From CAZWCE01 sp964632505 (GTDB lineage Bacteria; Planctomycetota; Planctomycetia; Pirellulales; Thermoguttaceae), in assembly GCA_964632505.1 (NCBI GenBank), contig CAZWCE010000027.1:1-40560 (forward strand): DNA of 40,560 bases, given 5' to 3'. A program made the position numbers and the translations under genes. Shown here piece by piece: positions 34,801-40,560 of this stretch. Positions within the stretch are counted from its first letter, which is position 1, and each line of letters begins with the position of its first letter. Under the pieces are notes generated by a model. The model saw only the letters and a list, made by a program, of their open reading frames with translations, was not told where the DNA came from and ran no database searches.

Positions 34801-35430
34801 AAGGCGCACCTCGGCCATGCCCGGGGACTCACTTCCTTGCGCCTGGTTCCTCCCATCACGATCCTGAAAGAGTTCGCCCTGGAAGAACCCGTCGTTCCAT
34901 CGCTGCAAGTGGATCCGAAAGGGAGGTTGCTTCTGGCCTCCGGCAATGCTCTTTTGCGGTGGTCGCCCGGCGAAGAGGAGTTCGAAACCCTGTTGACCGT
35001 CGCCGGTCCGATCCGTTGCATGACTCTTTCGCCGGATGGCAAGCGGACGCTTGTGGCCACGGGCGAAAATGCGGCGCTTTATTCGCTGGAAGATCGCGAC
35101 TATCTCGGTGAATTGATGGGGCATGAGCATGCCATCACCCATTTGGCGTTTCATCCCCGGGGGCGGGGGCACTTTCTGCTCAGCGCTTCTCGGGACGGGA
35201 CGGTTCGATTCTGGCATCCCCAAACACTCAAGCTCCTGTTCCGGCTTTACTGCTCCCCACGGGGAGACTGGCTCGCGATCACTCCGGAGGGCAAGTTCGA
35301 CGGCTCGGCGGCCCCCCGAGAGAAACTGAGCTTCTCAAGCGATGAAGAAGAGAACTCCGCGATGCACCGCTTGTATCGCGAGCCGGAGTTGATGCGTACG
35401 ATCTTTCAGCGTTTGACTCAACAGCCGTGA
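31870..35430 (+). CDS. Membrane Ser/Thr protein kinase with C-terminal WD40 propeller
   Basis: An 1186-residue Hanks-type kinase. An N-terminal helical region (1-125) is followed by the kinase domain: glycine loop GEGGMGVVYKA (about 135-145), Lys158 in VALKML, HRDVKPHN with catalytic Asp252, DMG (270-272) instead of DFG, and GTLDYLAPE. A hydrophobic segment at about 440-460 and a membrane helix at about 493-511 (WMLFLAVLGGTGYATWYYW) separate it from beta-rich PEGA-like repeats (about 520-800) and a WD40 propeller (about 823-1160; LTIGPEGRLLALG, ISFSPDGTELATG, LAFHPRGRGHFLLSASRDG). The end has GDWLAITPEGKFDGS, a motif often closing such propellers. Likely senses or scaffolds with the propeller outside and signals inside. 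The ATG at 31870 is chosen by family N-termini; no Shine-Dalgarno. Confidence 0.85.
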   Translation: MSSNRFQEIIDQFEQALAAGEEIALEDFLDRFHGIDRFELKRKLRKAQRRFDTRATVFHNIDELIRATAEAGIVSEQEMQDHLAIIPKRIYPTTARELARYLCDIGVLTPFQANSLLKGQGKRLQLDEYIILDKLGEGGMGVVYKARPQSGGEVVALKMLTSFARHLKSSRSKLMHEIDMMKGLSHPNLVRGLGSIEVEGLPVLIMEYVDGENLDRRVKSRGPLSVTEALEYVIQAAGGLEYAHAEGIVHRDVKPHNILVTPAGEAKLLDMGLACMSWELELGMDFSEEVPRPTQGNIVGTLDYLAPELTHPRREGDHRTDIYALGCTLYFLLVGEVPYPGGDFLEKVEAHRKAPLPSLRAARDDVPVPLETVFQKMMAKKPEDRPSSMQQVSQELEQVLEMLRPNPEYRPLEPPPVVIDLHRRDAAVAGNSPPERRRRIGAAFSLLVTALIALWQAFWNPIVEGSQELRLSLRDFIQSQSGLRRRAKKVVRWMLFLAVLGGTGYATWYYWPRQMNAGLVEIRSNVPGTVLEIHDSDGESIPVRNARGKERPALLRERDAVVRLPVGEYTLTFKKHPFQDFTRKILVGKASEDSPALFLPTGETVTLPVGMNYSQSFRLHAEKTDPVEGSAPPEAMTVTVTSLESEEQIARREMSGDQLTVPAPPGYYRIEAVAPGFLPWEREEFLFLDSRKELEISLQPLPEEEEIVEATPGGEVPETELLVQVDSASARVMVSPAGEDVDPDDYWMDFPRSGIARFSLPQGRYLVTVFHDDPAWPRYSSDVMGKSPQFRRLVQQYVRVQPDEATELEVTLPPAIELGWGSYSKVTALTIGPEGRLLALGLEDSSICFWDLTTGSLDFRLLEHDEAVTAISFSPDGTELATGARFGADKRRLLDKDRSVSTPIIFWDLRSRQKLRTFQRHQETVSLLAFVSGDSSRLLSGDAGGNLHLWDTRIGSKIHTLPTVEGKVLGYHFPDSEKAHLGHARGLTSLRLVPPITILKEFALEEPVVPSLQVDPKGRLLLASGNALLRWSPGEEEFETLLTVAGPIRCMTLSPDGKRTLVATGENAALYSLEDRDYLGELMGHEHAITHLAFHPRGRGHFLLSASRDGTVRFWHPQTLKLLFRLYCSPRGDWLAITPEGKFDGSAAPREKLSFSSDEEENSAMHRLYREPELMRTIFQRLTQQP

Positions 35431-35480
35431 CGGAAGCCGGCGATTCCTTGAAAAAAGTGCGGCTTCTTCAGGAACCGTTC

Positions 35481-35510
35481 TTGCGTGATGTATGCTTGAT
35501 GGGACATAAT
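35481..35510 (+). promoter_or_regulatory. Candidate promoter of the cstA-like gene
   Basis: TTGCGT (35481-35486), 18-bp spacer, CATAAT (35505-35510). The predicted start near 35517 leaves a leader of about 95 nt before the ATG at 35611. Confidence 0.45.
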
Positions 35511-35610
35511 AAGCGATATTCGTTGCGGTGGGGTTTCTCGCCAAAGGAGTCCTCCTTCCCGCGATAACCGGTGATGATTCCTCTTGACGAAAGAATGGTC
35601 CGGACCGAAA

Positions 35611-37548
35611 ATGAGTACGATTATCATTGCACTTCTTGCTTTTGTGGGGTATCTGGTCGCCTACTTCACCTACGGCCGATGGCTGGCGAGGAAGATCTTC
35701 CGTCTCGACCCGGATGCATTGGTGCCGAGCCAAGAATTCCAGGACGACGTCGATTACGTCCCCACGCCGAAAAGCGTCGTGTTCGGACACCATTTCACCA
35801 GTATCGCGGGCACCGGTCCGATCGTCGGGCCGGCCATCGCCGTCATATGGGGATGGCTGCCGGCCTTGCTCTGGGTCTTTTTCGGATGCATTTTCATCGG
35901 GGCCGTGCACGATTTCTCCACCCTGGTCATCTCTCTGCGACACAAGGGCAAATCGATCGGCGACGTCGCCGGAGAGATCGTCTCGCCGCGAGCGAGAATC
36001 CTGTTCCTGTTGATCCTTTCCTTTGCCCTGTGCATCGTCATCGCGGTGTTCGGGCTGGTCATCGCCTCGCTGTTCAAGATCTACCCCCAATCGGTATTTC
36101 CCGTCTGGATGGCACTCCCCTGCGCTGTCGTCATCGGGTTCTATTACCATCGCCGCCACGGCGCGGGGCTCTTGGCTCCTTCCCTGATGGTTCTGGTATT
36201 GCTGTACGTCTTCATCGGCATCGGCGCCTATTGGCTGCCGATTCAACTCCCCGACCAACTGCTGGGCGGGCAGCTTCCCGAGTCGGTTGCGGCGTATACC
36301 AATCCGGTGGTTGTTTGGACGGTCATCTTACTGGTCTACTGTTTCATCGCTTCCGTGCTGCCGGTCTGGTGTCTCTTGCAACCACGCGATTACATCAACA
36401 GCCACCAACTGATCGTCGCTCTCTTTCTGCTGATGGTCGGGATCTTTATCGCCGGAATCTATTACCCGGAAGCCGATCTGGTCCGGAACGCTCCGGCCCT
36501 GGTGCATCGCGATGATCTCCCCCCGATCTTTCCGATCCTTTTCATCACGATCGCCTGCGGGGCGATCAGCGGGTTTCACTGCCTTGTGGCGACCGGGACC
36601 ACGAGCAAACAAGTGCTCAAGGAAAGCGATGCCCGTGCGATCGGCTACGGCGGGATGTTGATGGAGGGGGTGCTCGCGACGATGGTCATTTTGGCCTGTT
36701 GCGCCGGAATCGGGATGGGAACCGATGTCAAGATCGCCGAACTGGCGAAGGTGCCGGGACTCTCCGCCGAAGCGGGAATTTCCCCGGAAGATGATCTCTC
36801 GAAGGAAGCCCCTCCGATCGAAGTCGAAATGACGCCCGGAGACGGGGAAACGCCTAATGCCGAACCGCAGACCGTAACGTCGAAGGAGGGAACCGTCCGA
36901 CTGACCGGCAGCGACGCTTGGAAAAGCCGGTACAGCGGCGGCTGGAACGATTTCACGCTCGGCCAAAAAGTGGGGGTCTTCGTCGATGGCGGCGCGAACT
37001 TCCTCTCCGCCCTCGGCTTGCCGTTGCCTTGGGCGATCGGCATCATGGCCGTTCTCGTCGCTTCGTTCGCGGCGACCACGCTCGACACCTCGACCCGGTT
37101 GCAACGCTACGTTCTCCAGGAGATCGGCAGTACCCACGGTCTCCTCACTCCGCTGAAAAACAAGTACTTCGCCACGACGCTCGCCGTAGTGACCGCCGGT
37201 GCGATCGCCATTCTGCCCGGATCGGGAGGCGTTCCCGGAACCGGCGGTCTGATCATCTGGCCGCTTTTCGGCTCGATCAACCAGTTGCTCGCCGGGCTCT
37301 CTTTCCTGGTGATCCTCTGCTATTTGATGCGCAAGGGATGGAACGTGAAATTCGTCATTGTCCCCCTGCTTCTCTTGCTGATTTTGCCCGCCTGGGCAAT
37401 GACCGGCTTCGTGATCGATTGGCTCGGTGAAGGCGATTATTTGCTCGCCGGGATCGGCATCGCGTCACTGCTTTTGGAAGCCTGGATGATCGTCGAAGGA
37501 GTGCTCCTTCTCCGTCGTCTCAAGGAAGAATCTCTTCTGAACGGGTGA
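35611..37548 (+). CDS. CstA-family carbon starvation transporter
   Basis: A 645-residue polytopic membrane protein of the CstA/BtsT family, which imports pyruvate or peptides. Family motifs: YVPTPKSVVFGHHFTSIAG near residue 50, GPAIAVIWGWLPALLWV, GAVHDFSTLVISLRHKGKSI, and later ISGFHCLVATGTTSKQ and FAATTLDTSTRLQRY. About a dozen or more hydrophobic helices are visible. A hydrophilic acidic loop of some 60 residues (about 395-455, ISPEDDLSKEAPPIEVEMTPG) interrupts the helices after the TSKQ block. The ATG at 35611 begins the usual MSTIIIALLAF helix; the TTG nine codons upstream is less likely. No BtsS/BtsR-type sensor is adjacent. Intergenic distance of 180 bp and an own promoter suggest separate transcription. 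Confidence 0.92.
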   Translation: MSTIIIALLAFVGYLVAYFTYGRWLARKIFRLDPDALVPSQEFQDDVDYVPTPKSVVFGHHFTSIAGTGPIVGPAIAVIWGWLPALLWVFFGCIFIGAVHDFSTLVISLRHKGKSIGDVAGEIVSPRARILFLLILSFALCIVIAVFGLVIASLFKIYPQSVFPVWMALPCAVVIGFYYHRRHGAGLLAPSLMVLVLLYVFIGIGAYWLPIQLPDQLLGGQLPESVAAYTNPVVVWTVILLVYCFIASVLPVWCLLQPRDYINSHQLIVALFLLMVGIFIAGIYYPEADLVRNAPALVHRDDLPPIFPILFITIACGAISGFHCLVATGTTSKQVLKESDARAIGYGGMLMEGVLATMVILACCAGIGMGTDVKIAELAKVPGLSAEAGISPEDDLSKEAPPIEVEMTPGDGETPNAEPQTVTSKEGTVRLTGSDAWKSRYSGGWNDFTLGQKVGVFVDGGANFLSALGLPLPWAIGIMAVLVASFAATTLDTSTRLQRYVLQEIGSTHGLLTPLKNKYFATTLAVVTAGAIAILPGSGGVPGTGGLIIWPLFGSINQLLAGLSFLVILCYLMRKGWNVKFVIVPLLLLLILPAWAMTGFVIDWLGEGDYLLAGIGIASLLLEAWMIVEGVLLLRRLKEESLLNG

Positions 37549-37669
37549 CGGAAACGATCCCCGGAAAAAAGCTGATCGGCTCTATGAAAGCTTGACTCCC
37601 GGAGACGGTTGCGACGATGATTCCGAACGGGACGATCATGATGGAAACGCGAAAAGAAGACACCGCCAT
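37520..37669 (-). CDS. Possible 49-residue hydrophobic protein antisense to the cstA 3' end
   Basis: ATG at 37669 has an AGGGGG Shine-Dalgarno 6-7 nt upstream. The product has one hydrophobic stretch, VSIMIVPFGIIVATVSGS, then QAFIEPISFFPGIV. The last 29 bp overlap the cstA-like gene on the opposite strand. No family is recognised, and a random ORF of this size is easily found, so confidence is low. Confidence 0.22.
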   Translation of the reverse strand: MAVSSFRVSIMIVPFGIIVATVSGSQAFIEPISFFPGIVSVTRSEEILP

Positions 37670-37758
37670 GAGTAACCCCCTTTTCTTGTCATATACTTGA
37701 AATGGGGCTTGGCCGCGGGTTCGATTCTCCATCATGTATCTCGAAAAGGAGCATTCTC

Positions 37759-38079
37759 ATGCATCCCGGTCTCATTGGCGGATTGGTGGGCTCTCTTGCA
37801 GGTCTCGCCGGCGGATTGGTCGGAACGTATTTCAGCATCAAGAACACCGATGGTCCCAGAGAGCGGGCGTTCATGATCCGCGCCGCGGCGGCCATGTGGG
37901 GGACCTTTTTGTTGATACTTGGGTTGATATTCGTGCTACCAACCCCCTACCGCTGGTTTGTGTGGATTCCGTTCAGCATTCTATTGCCGCTTTCCATCGT
38001 CTACGGCAACAAGCGGCAGCAGGAGATTCGCCAAGAAGAGGCGCAGAGCCGGGAAATACCCGATCGCGGTCTCTCTTGA
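37759..38079 (+). CDS. Small two-to-three-helix membrane protein
   Basis: A 106-residue protein. The Gly-rich N-terminal helix (GLIGGLVGSLAGLAGGLVGTYF, 4-25) contains G-x3-G spacing suited to helix packing. Two further helices lie at about 46-62 (MWGTFLLILGLIFVLP) and 66-82 (WFVWIPFSILLPLSIVY). The C-terminal 23 residues are charged (KRQQEIRQEEAQSRE). The ATG at 37759 has AAGGAG about 8 nt upstream, so the start is well supported. No recognised function. The preceding 210 bp has no clear promoter. Confidence 0.7.
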   Translation: MHPGLIGGLVGSLAGLAGGLVGTYFSIKNTDGPRERAFMIRAAAAMWGTFLLILGLIFVLPTPYRWFVWIPFSILLPLSIVYGNKRQQEIRQEEAQSREIPDRGLS

Positions 38080-38184
38080 GCATTTGCCGACAAGCGACGA
38101 CCACGGTCGACACGAGGGCGAACCGCTCCGGCGAAATGTCCGAATCGGTCGCATCACGGTCCATCGAGAATCGGGTTGTGAGGA

Positions 38185-39510
38185 TCAGGGTCGTGAGAGC
38201 TTGCCGGTGAGGCGATATAGTTCGAGGATCACTTCATCGAGCATGCGTTCTCCGGTACCGGGTTCGGCGATCAATCCGTAGGACGCCCCGTACCCCCCCT
38301 CGGCGGCCGCTTCGATGGTCGGAAAGTAGGAGTACATGCCGTTGCAGTAGCCGACGAAGAAGGTGTGTTCCACGGGCGATCGTCGATCGAGTTCCACCTG
38401 GAAGTCGTCGAAGAACTCTCCGGGAAATCCGCACCAGGCGATCTTGTCGCCCAACATTAGGACCGAGAGCGGAGCCTGGAAGGTGCGATCGGAATCGAGG
38501 AAACTCTTGTAGCCTTCTTCGCTGAGGAAACCGCGGAGCATACTGTCCATACGATCATCTTCGATCGGATGTCGCAGGCCGAACGTGACGCTCGGCGAGG
38601 CCCAGCGAATCGTCCAATCTTCCTGCTCGACGGGGGCGCATTGGTCGAACGCCCCGACCACGGCACGCCCAACCTTTTCCCCTTCTTCGACAAGTTTCGG
38701 GTAACGAGAAACATCATCGCCGAGATAGCCGGCCAGATAGGGATTGATCTCGCCGCATGCTCCCTGGAGGAAAAGACATTCTCCACCCGTTTCTTTCTCG
38801 ACGAATCGACTGACGACCCCCGGCACATCGCCGGAGACGCCCAGGCTTCTGCTCGAACTGATCACCGGATGGCAAGCGAAATGGACCAACGTGGCGACCG
38901 GTTCGTGTTGGTCGTTTTCGATGCGAAGGATCTTGACCCGCTGGTCGACCGGATGGGTGAATTCGCGGTCGTGATTCTGCCAGAACATGGTGATGCTGCC
39001 GTCCTCATTTTTCTTACGGCGGTCGTACGTGATATCGACCTCACAAACGCCGCTCTTGAAGGAGACCGGTTGCAGGTTCTCGAGGGCTTGTTCCACCGCT
39101 TTGATGGTTTTCTCCACGACGGTTTCGTTCCAAGGGATCGGCTGGTCGTGCTTGCCCATGGTGGGGGCCGCATGAGAATGCGTCGCCGTAAGGAAAACGG
39201 CGTCGATCCCCGATTCGGTTTCGAGACGCCGGTGGAGATTTTCCAGCCATCGACCTTTGGGAGGGGTGCCGAGATCATAGGAAACGATCGCCGCCTGGGA
39301 GGTACCGTCGTCGAATACGACCGTCCGGCAATAGAGGCGGTCGAGAATATCGGTGAAAGATTCCTTCCGTGCCTTGTATCCGTAGAGATCCATCGGTTCG
39401 GAGGGGGTGATCTCCATCTTGCTCGATCCCGCCCGGATCGAATCGGCACCCGCCACCAGGCTACAGAAAAACAGAATCGAAAAAAAACTTGCCATCATCT
39501 TCTGAATCAT
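38185..39510 (-). CDS. Secreted neutral/alkaline ceramidase-like protein
   Basis: A 441-residue exported protein with the N-terminal fold of neutral/alkaline non-lysosomal ceramidases. Signal peptide about 1-22 (ending VAGA). Family features are AGSSKMEITPSEPMDLYGY at the mature N-terminus, THSHAAP (about 110-116) and HFACHPV (about 209-215) with zinc-binding His residues, and GACGEINP with the neighbouring GDVPG block. At 441 residues it lacks the C-terminal immunoglobulin-like domain of full ceramidases (about 650-750), as most planctomycete members do. True ceramidase activity is uncertain; the family may act on other amides. ATG at 39510 with AAGGAG about 8 nt upstream. Confidence 0.85.
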   Translation of the reverse strand: MIQKMMASFFSILFFCSLVAGADSIRAGSSKMEITPSEPMDLYGYKARKESFTDILDRLYCRTVVFDDGTSQAAIVSYDLGTPPKGRWLENLHRRLETESGIDAVFLTATHSHAAPTMGKHDQPIPWNETVVEKTIKAVEQALENLQPVSFKSGVCEVDITYDRRKKNEDGSITMFWQNHDREFTHPVDQRVKILRIENDQHEPVATLVHFACHPVISSSRSLGVSGDVPGVVSRFVEKETGGECLFLQGACGEINPYLAGYLGDDVSRYPKLVEEGEKVGRAVVGAFDQCAPVEQEDWTIRWASPSVTFGLRHPIEDDRMDSMLRGFLSEEGYKSFLDSDRTFQAPLSVLMLGDKIAWCGFPGEFFDDFQVELDRRSPVEHTFFVGYCNGMYSYFPTIEAAAEGGYGASYGLIAEPGTGERMLDEVILELYRLTGKLSRP

Positions 39511-39844
39511 CTTTTTTCTCCTTCTTCACGGGGACGACGTTCATGAGAAATCGGAGGGCGGAAGCGGGAAAAGGAACCCCATAGGGAGACCTTGCATTCA
39601 TGCGTCGGCGGAGGATCGAGCGAAGTCGATGCGAGCGGACCTCCGGACATCATTGATCAATTGTGGGACGCTAAGAAATCCACGACGATGCCACCATGGA
39701 TATTCTATCTCGGTGTCAATGCCGTGTCCAGCGGACGATGGCTTGACTTGTCCTGAGACAGACAGGGGGGAACACGACACATGGTGTTTTCCACGATCTC
39801 GTTTTCCTCCATCGGCCACACGACAACAAATCGCCGCATCGTCT
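39511..39844. other. Intergenic stretch before the insertion-sequence debris
   Basis: No gene recognised in about 330 bp. Open frames on both strands are short and read as non-coding. It could contain further decayed transposon sequence, but I cannot identify any. Confidence 0.45.
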
Positions 39845-40010
39845 CCGAACAGCGATCGTCGTGCATCAGGCGGATCAGCAAGACCAGGATGGGGCGTGGG
39901 GAGTCCTTGAAATACTGCATAACAAGTTCCGTCGGCTCAAGGTCGTCTTCGGCGACGCGGCGTATGGTCGCAGCAGTCTGCCCGACTGGGTGTGGCTCTT
40001 GCAAGCTGCG
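39845..40010 (+). mobile_element. IS5-family transposase fragment
   Basis: The frame reads AIVVHQADQQDQDGAWGVL, then LKVVFGDAAYGRSSLPDW. This matches the middle of IS5-group DDE transposases, including the first and second catalytic-region blocks (VVHxADxQDxDGA and the Asp of FGDAAYGR). The match stops abruptly after LPDWV. The N-terminal part and the Glu-containing C-terminus are missing, so it is an inactive remnant. No terminal inverted repeats identified. Confidence 0.7.
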
Positions 40011-40014
40011 GCGA

Positions 40015-40200
40015 TGCGGTGTTGCCGGTCCTGGATCGTATTGGCCGTGTGCTCGGTCCGCTTGGTCGAGGCACGGTTGCCAAACCACCAACTCCGCACG
40101 GGGGCGCCGAGTGCTCGAACCACGTCGATGTTCTTTTGGTCCGCGAGAAGCAGTCGCCCGGCAGCCAGACGACGGTTGACCTGCTTCCCAGATCTTGATC
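40015..40200 (-). mobile_element. Possible IS630-like transposase N-terminal fragment
   Basis: Minus-strand frame reads KQVNRRLAAGRLLLADQ, then IDVVRALGAPVRSWW. This resembles the N-terminal helix-turn-helix of IS630-type transposases (RLAAGRLLLAG...VARALGVSR...W). Similarity is short and judged by eye, and the frame then loses sense. It abuts the IS5 fragment, with the opposite orientation. Confidence 0.35.
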
Positions 40201-40249
40201 CATATGCTATGAGAGTCGATCAGCTTTTTTTAGCGAGGAGACTTTCAGC

Positions 40250-40396
40250 ATGCCACGACGGAAGAAACAGCATACGCCGGAGCAGATCATCAAGAAGCTT
40301 CGGGAAGCGGATACGATGCTTGTAGCGAATAAGACGATTTCGCAGGTTGTGCAGACTTTGGAGATCAGCGAGCAAACGCTTCACCGTTGTCGAAGC
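40250..40396 (+). pseudogene. IS3-family OrfA transposase fragment
   Basis: N-terminal half of an IS3/IS911-type OrfA. MPRRKKQHTPEQIIKKLREA, then NKTISQVVQTLEISEQTLHR is the standard helix-turn-helix segment. A good Shine-Dalgarno (GAGGAG) precedes the ATG by about 9 nt. After HRC, where the family continues with W/R-x-x-YGG and a leucine zipper, similarity ends. The frame runs on to 40519 with unrelated residues, so the gene is truncated at about 40395 by a junction with other DNA. OrfB is absent. Confidence 0.75.
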
Positions 40397-40560
40397 GTCA
40401 TTGGGGCGAACTCAGACAACTGTTCAGGCGTTTACGTAAGGTGCAAGGCGAAGTGGCGGCGAGGGAAACCTATCGCGACATCGAACGATTCCTGGAGAAG
40501 AAGAACACGGCGGCCTTGACGCGGTCGCGCTTCCTCCGCGCCTCGGTCTTCACCTCGTAT
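40397..40560 (+). CDS. Unrecognised ORF fragment joined to the IS3 remnant, open to the window end
   Basis: A second frame, open from 40333 to the right edge, takes over where IS3 similarity stops. It encodes RHWGELRQLFRRLRKVQGE, then ARETYRDIERFLEKKNTAAL and TRSRFLRASVFTSY. The composition (alternating Arg/Lys/Glu and Leu with regular hydrophobic spacing) looks like genuine helical protein rather than noise. I do not recognise the family. Its own start has probably been lost at the junction, so it may be a truncated gene or an out-of-frame fusion. Confidence 0.4.

Overview
The window looks like a chromosomal segment of a member of the Planctomycetota. Lineage-typical markers are a DUF1559 pseudopilin-like protein followed by a transthyretin-like lipoprotein, a secreted arylsulfatase, an NPCBM-domain protein, a Ser/Thr kinase fused to WD40 repeats, and a ceramidase-like secreted protein. 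Genes are GC-rich, so long spurious antisense ORFs are common. The start codons used here combine Shine-Dalgarno position, signal-peptide position and family N-termini.

Layout. 1-583: 3' part of an integron-type tyrosine recombinase, cut by the window edge. 752-892: hairpin and tRNA-Arg(ACG). 1.1-4.3 kb: alpha/beta hydrolase, a homologue of the tRNA-queuosine mannosyltransferase (QTMAN/GTDC1, DUF3524), and a class I methyltransferase. 4.5-6.7 kb: sulfatase and a conserved uncharacterised protein with a possible PD-(D/E)xK core and a C-terminal winged helix. 6.8-8.6 kb: strong promoter, DUF1559 protein, lipoprotein, terminator. 8.6-12.2 kb: pyrE, a LysM/L,D-transpeptidase with a very long disordered linker, and a zinc-ribbon membrane protein. 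12.5-16.6 kb: MacAB-like tripartite ABC exporter whose membrane-fusion subunit carries two EF-hands.

16.7-25.5 kb (minus strand) is the most interesting part. Six genes lie between a plausible promoter (25441-25470) and an intrinsic terminator (16709-16739): NfeD-like protein, flotillin, NPCBM-domain protein, a protease with one intact and one dead HtrA-like domain, a second HtrA-like protein with a destroyed active site, and a small membrane protein. I read this as a possible flotillin-centred envelope proteostasis unit. The grouping is inferred from order, strand and spacing.

25.7-30.9 kb: M20 peptidase and a secreted GH2 beta-galactosidase with an inserted LamG-like domain. 31.3-38.1 kb (plus strand): orphan Flp pilin, kinase-WD40 protein, CstA-family transporter, small membrane protein. 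38.2-39.5 kb: ceramidase-like protein. 39.8-40.56 kb: fragments of at least two, probably three, insertion-sequence families within about 550 bp. The segment is thus bordered by a recombinase on the left and insertion-sequence debris on the right, while the interior looks like ordinary chromosomal genes.
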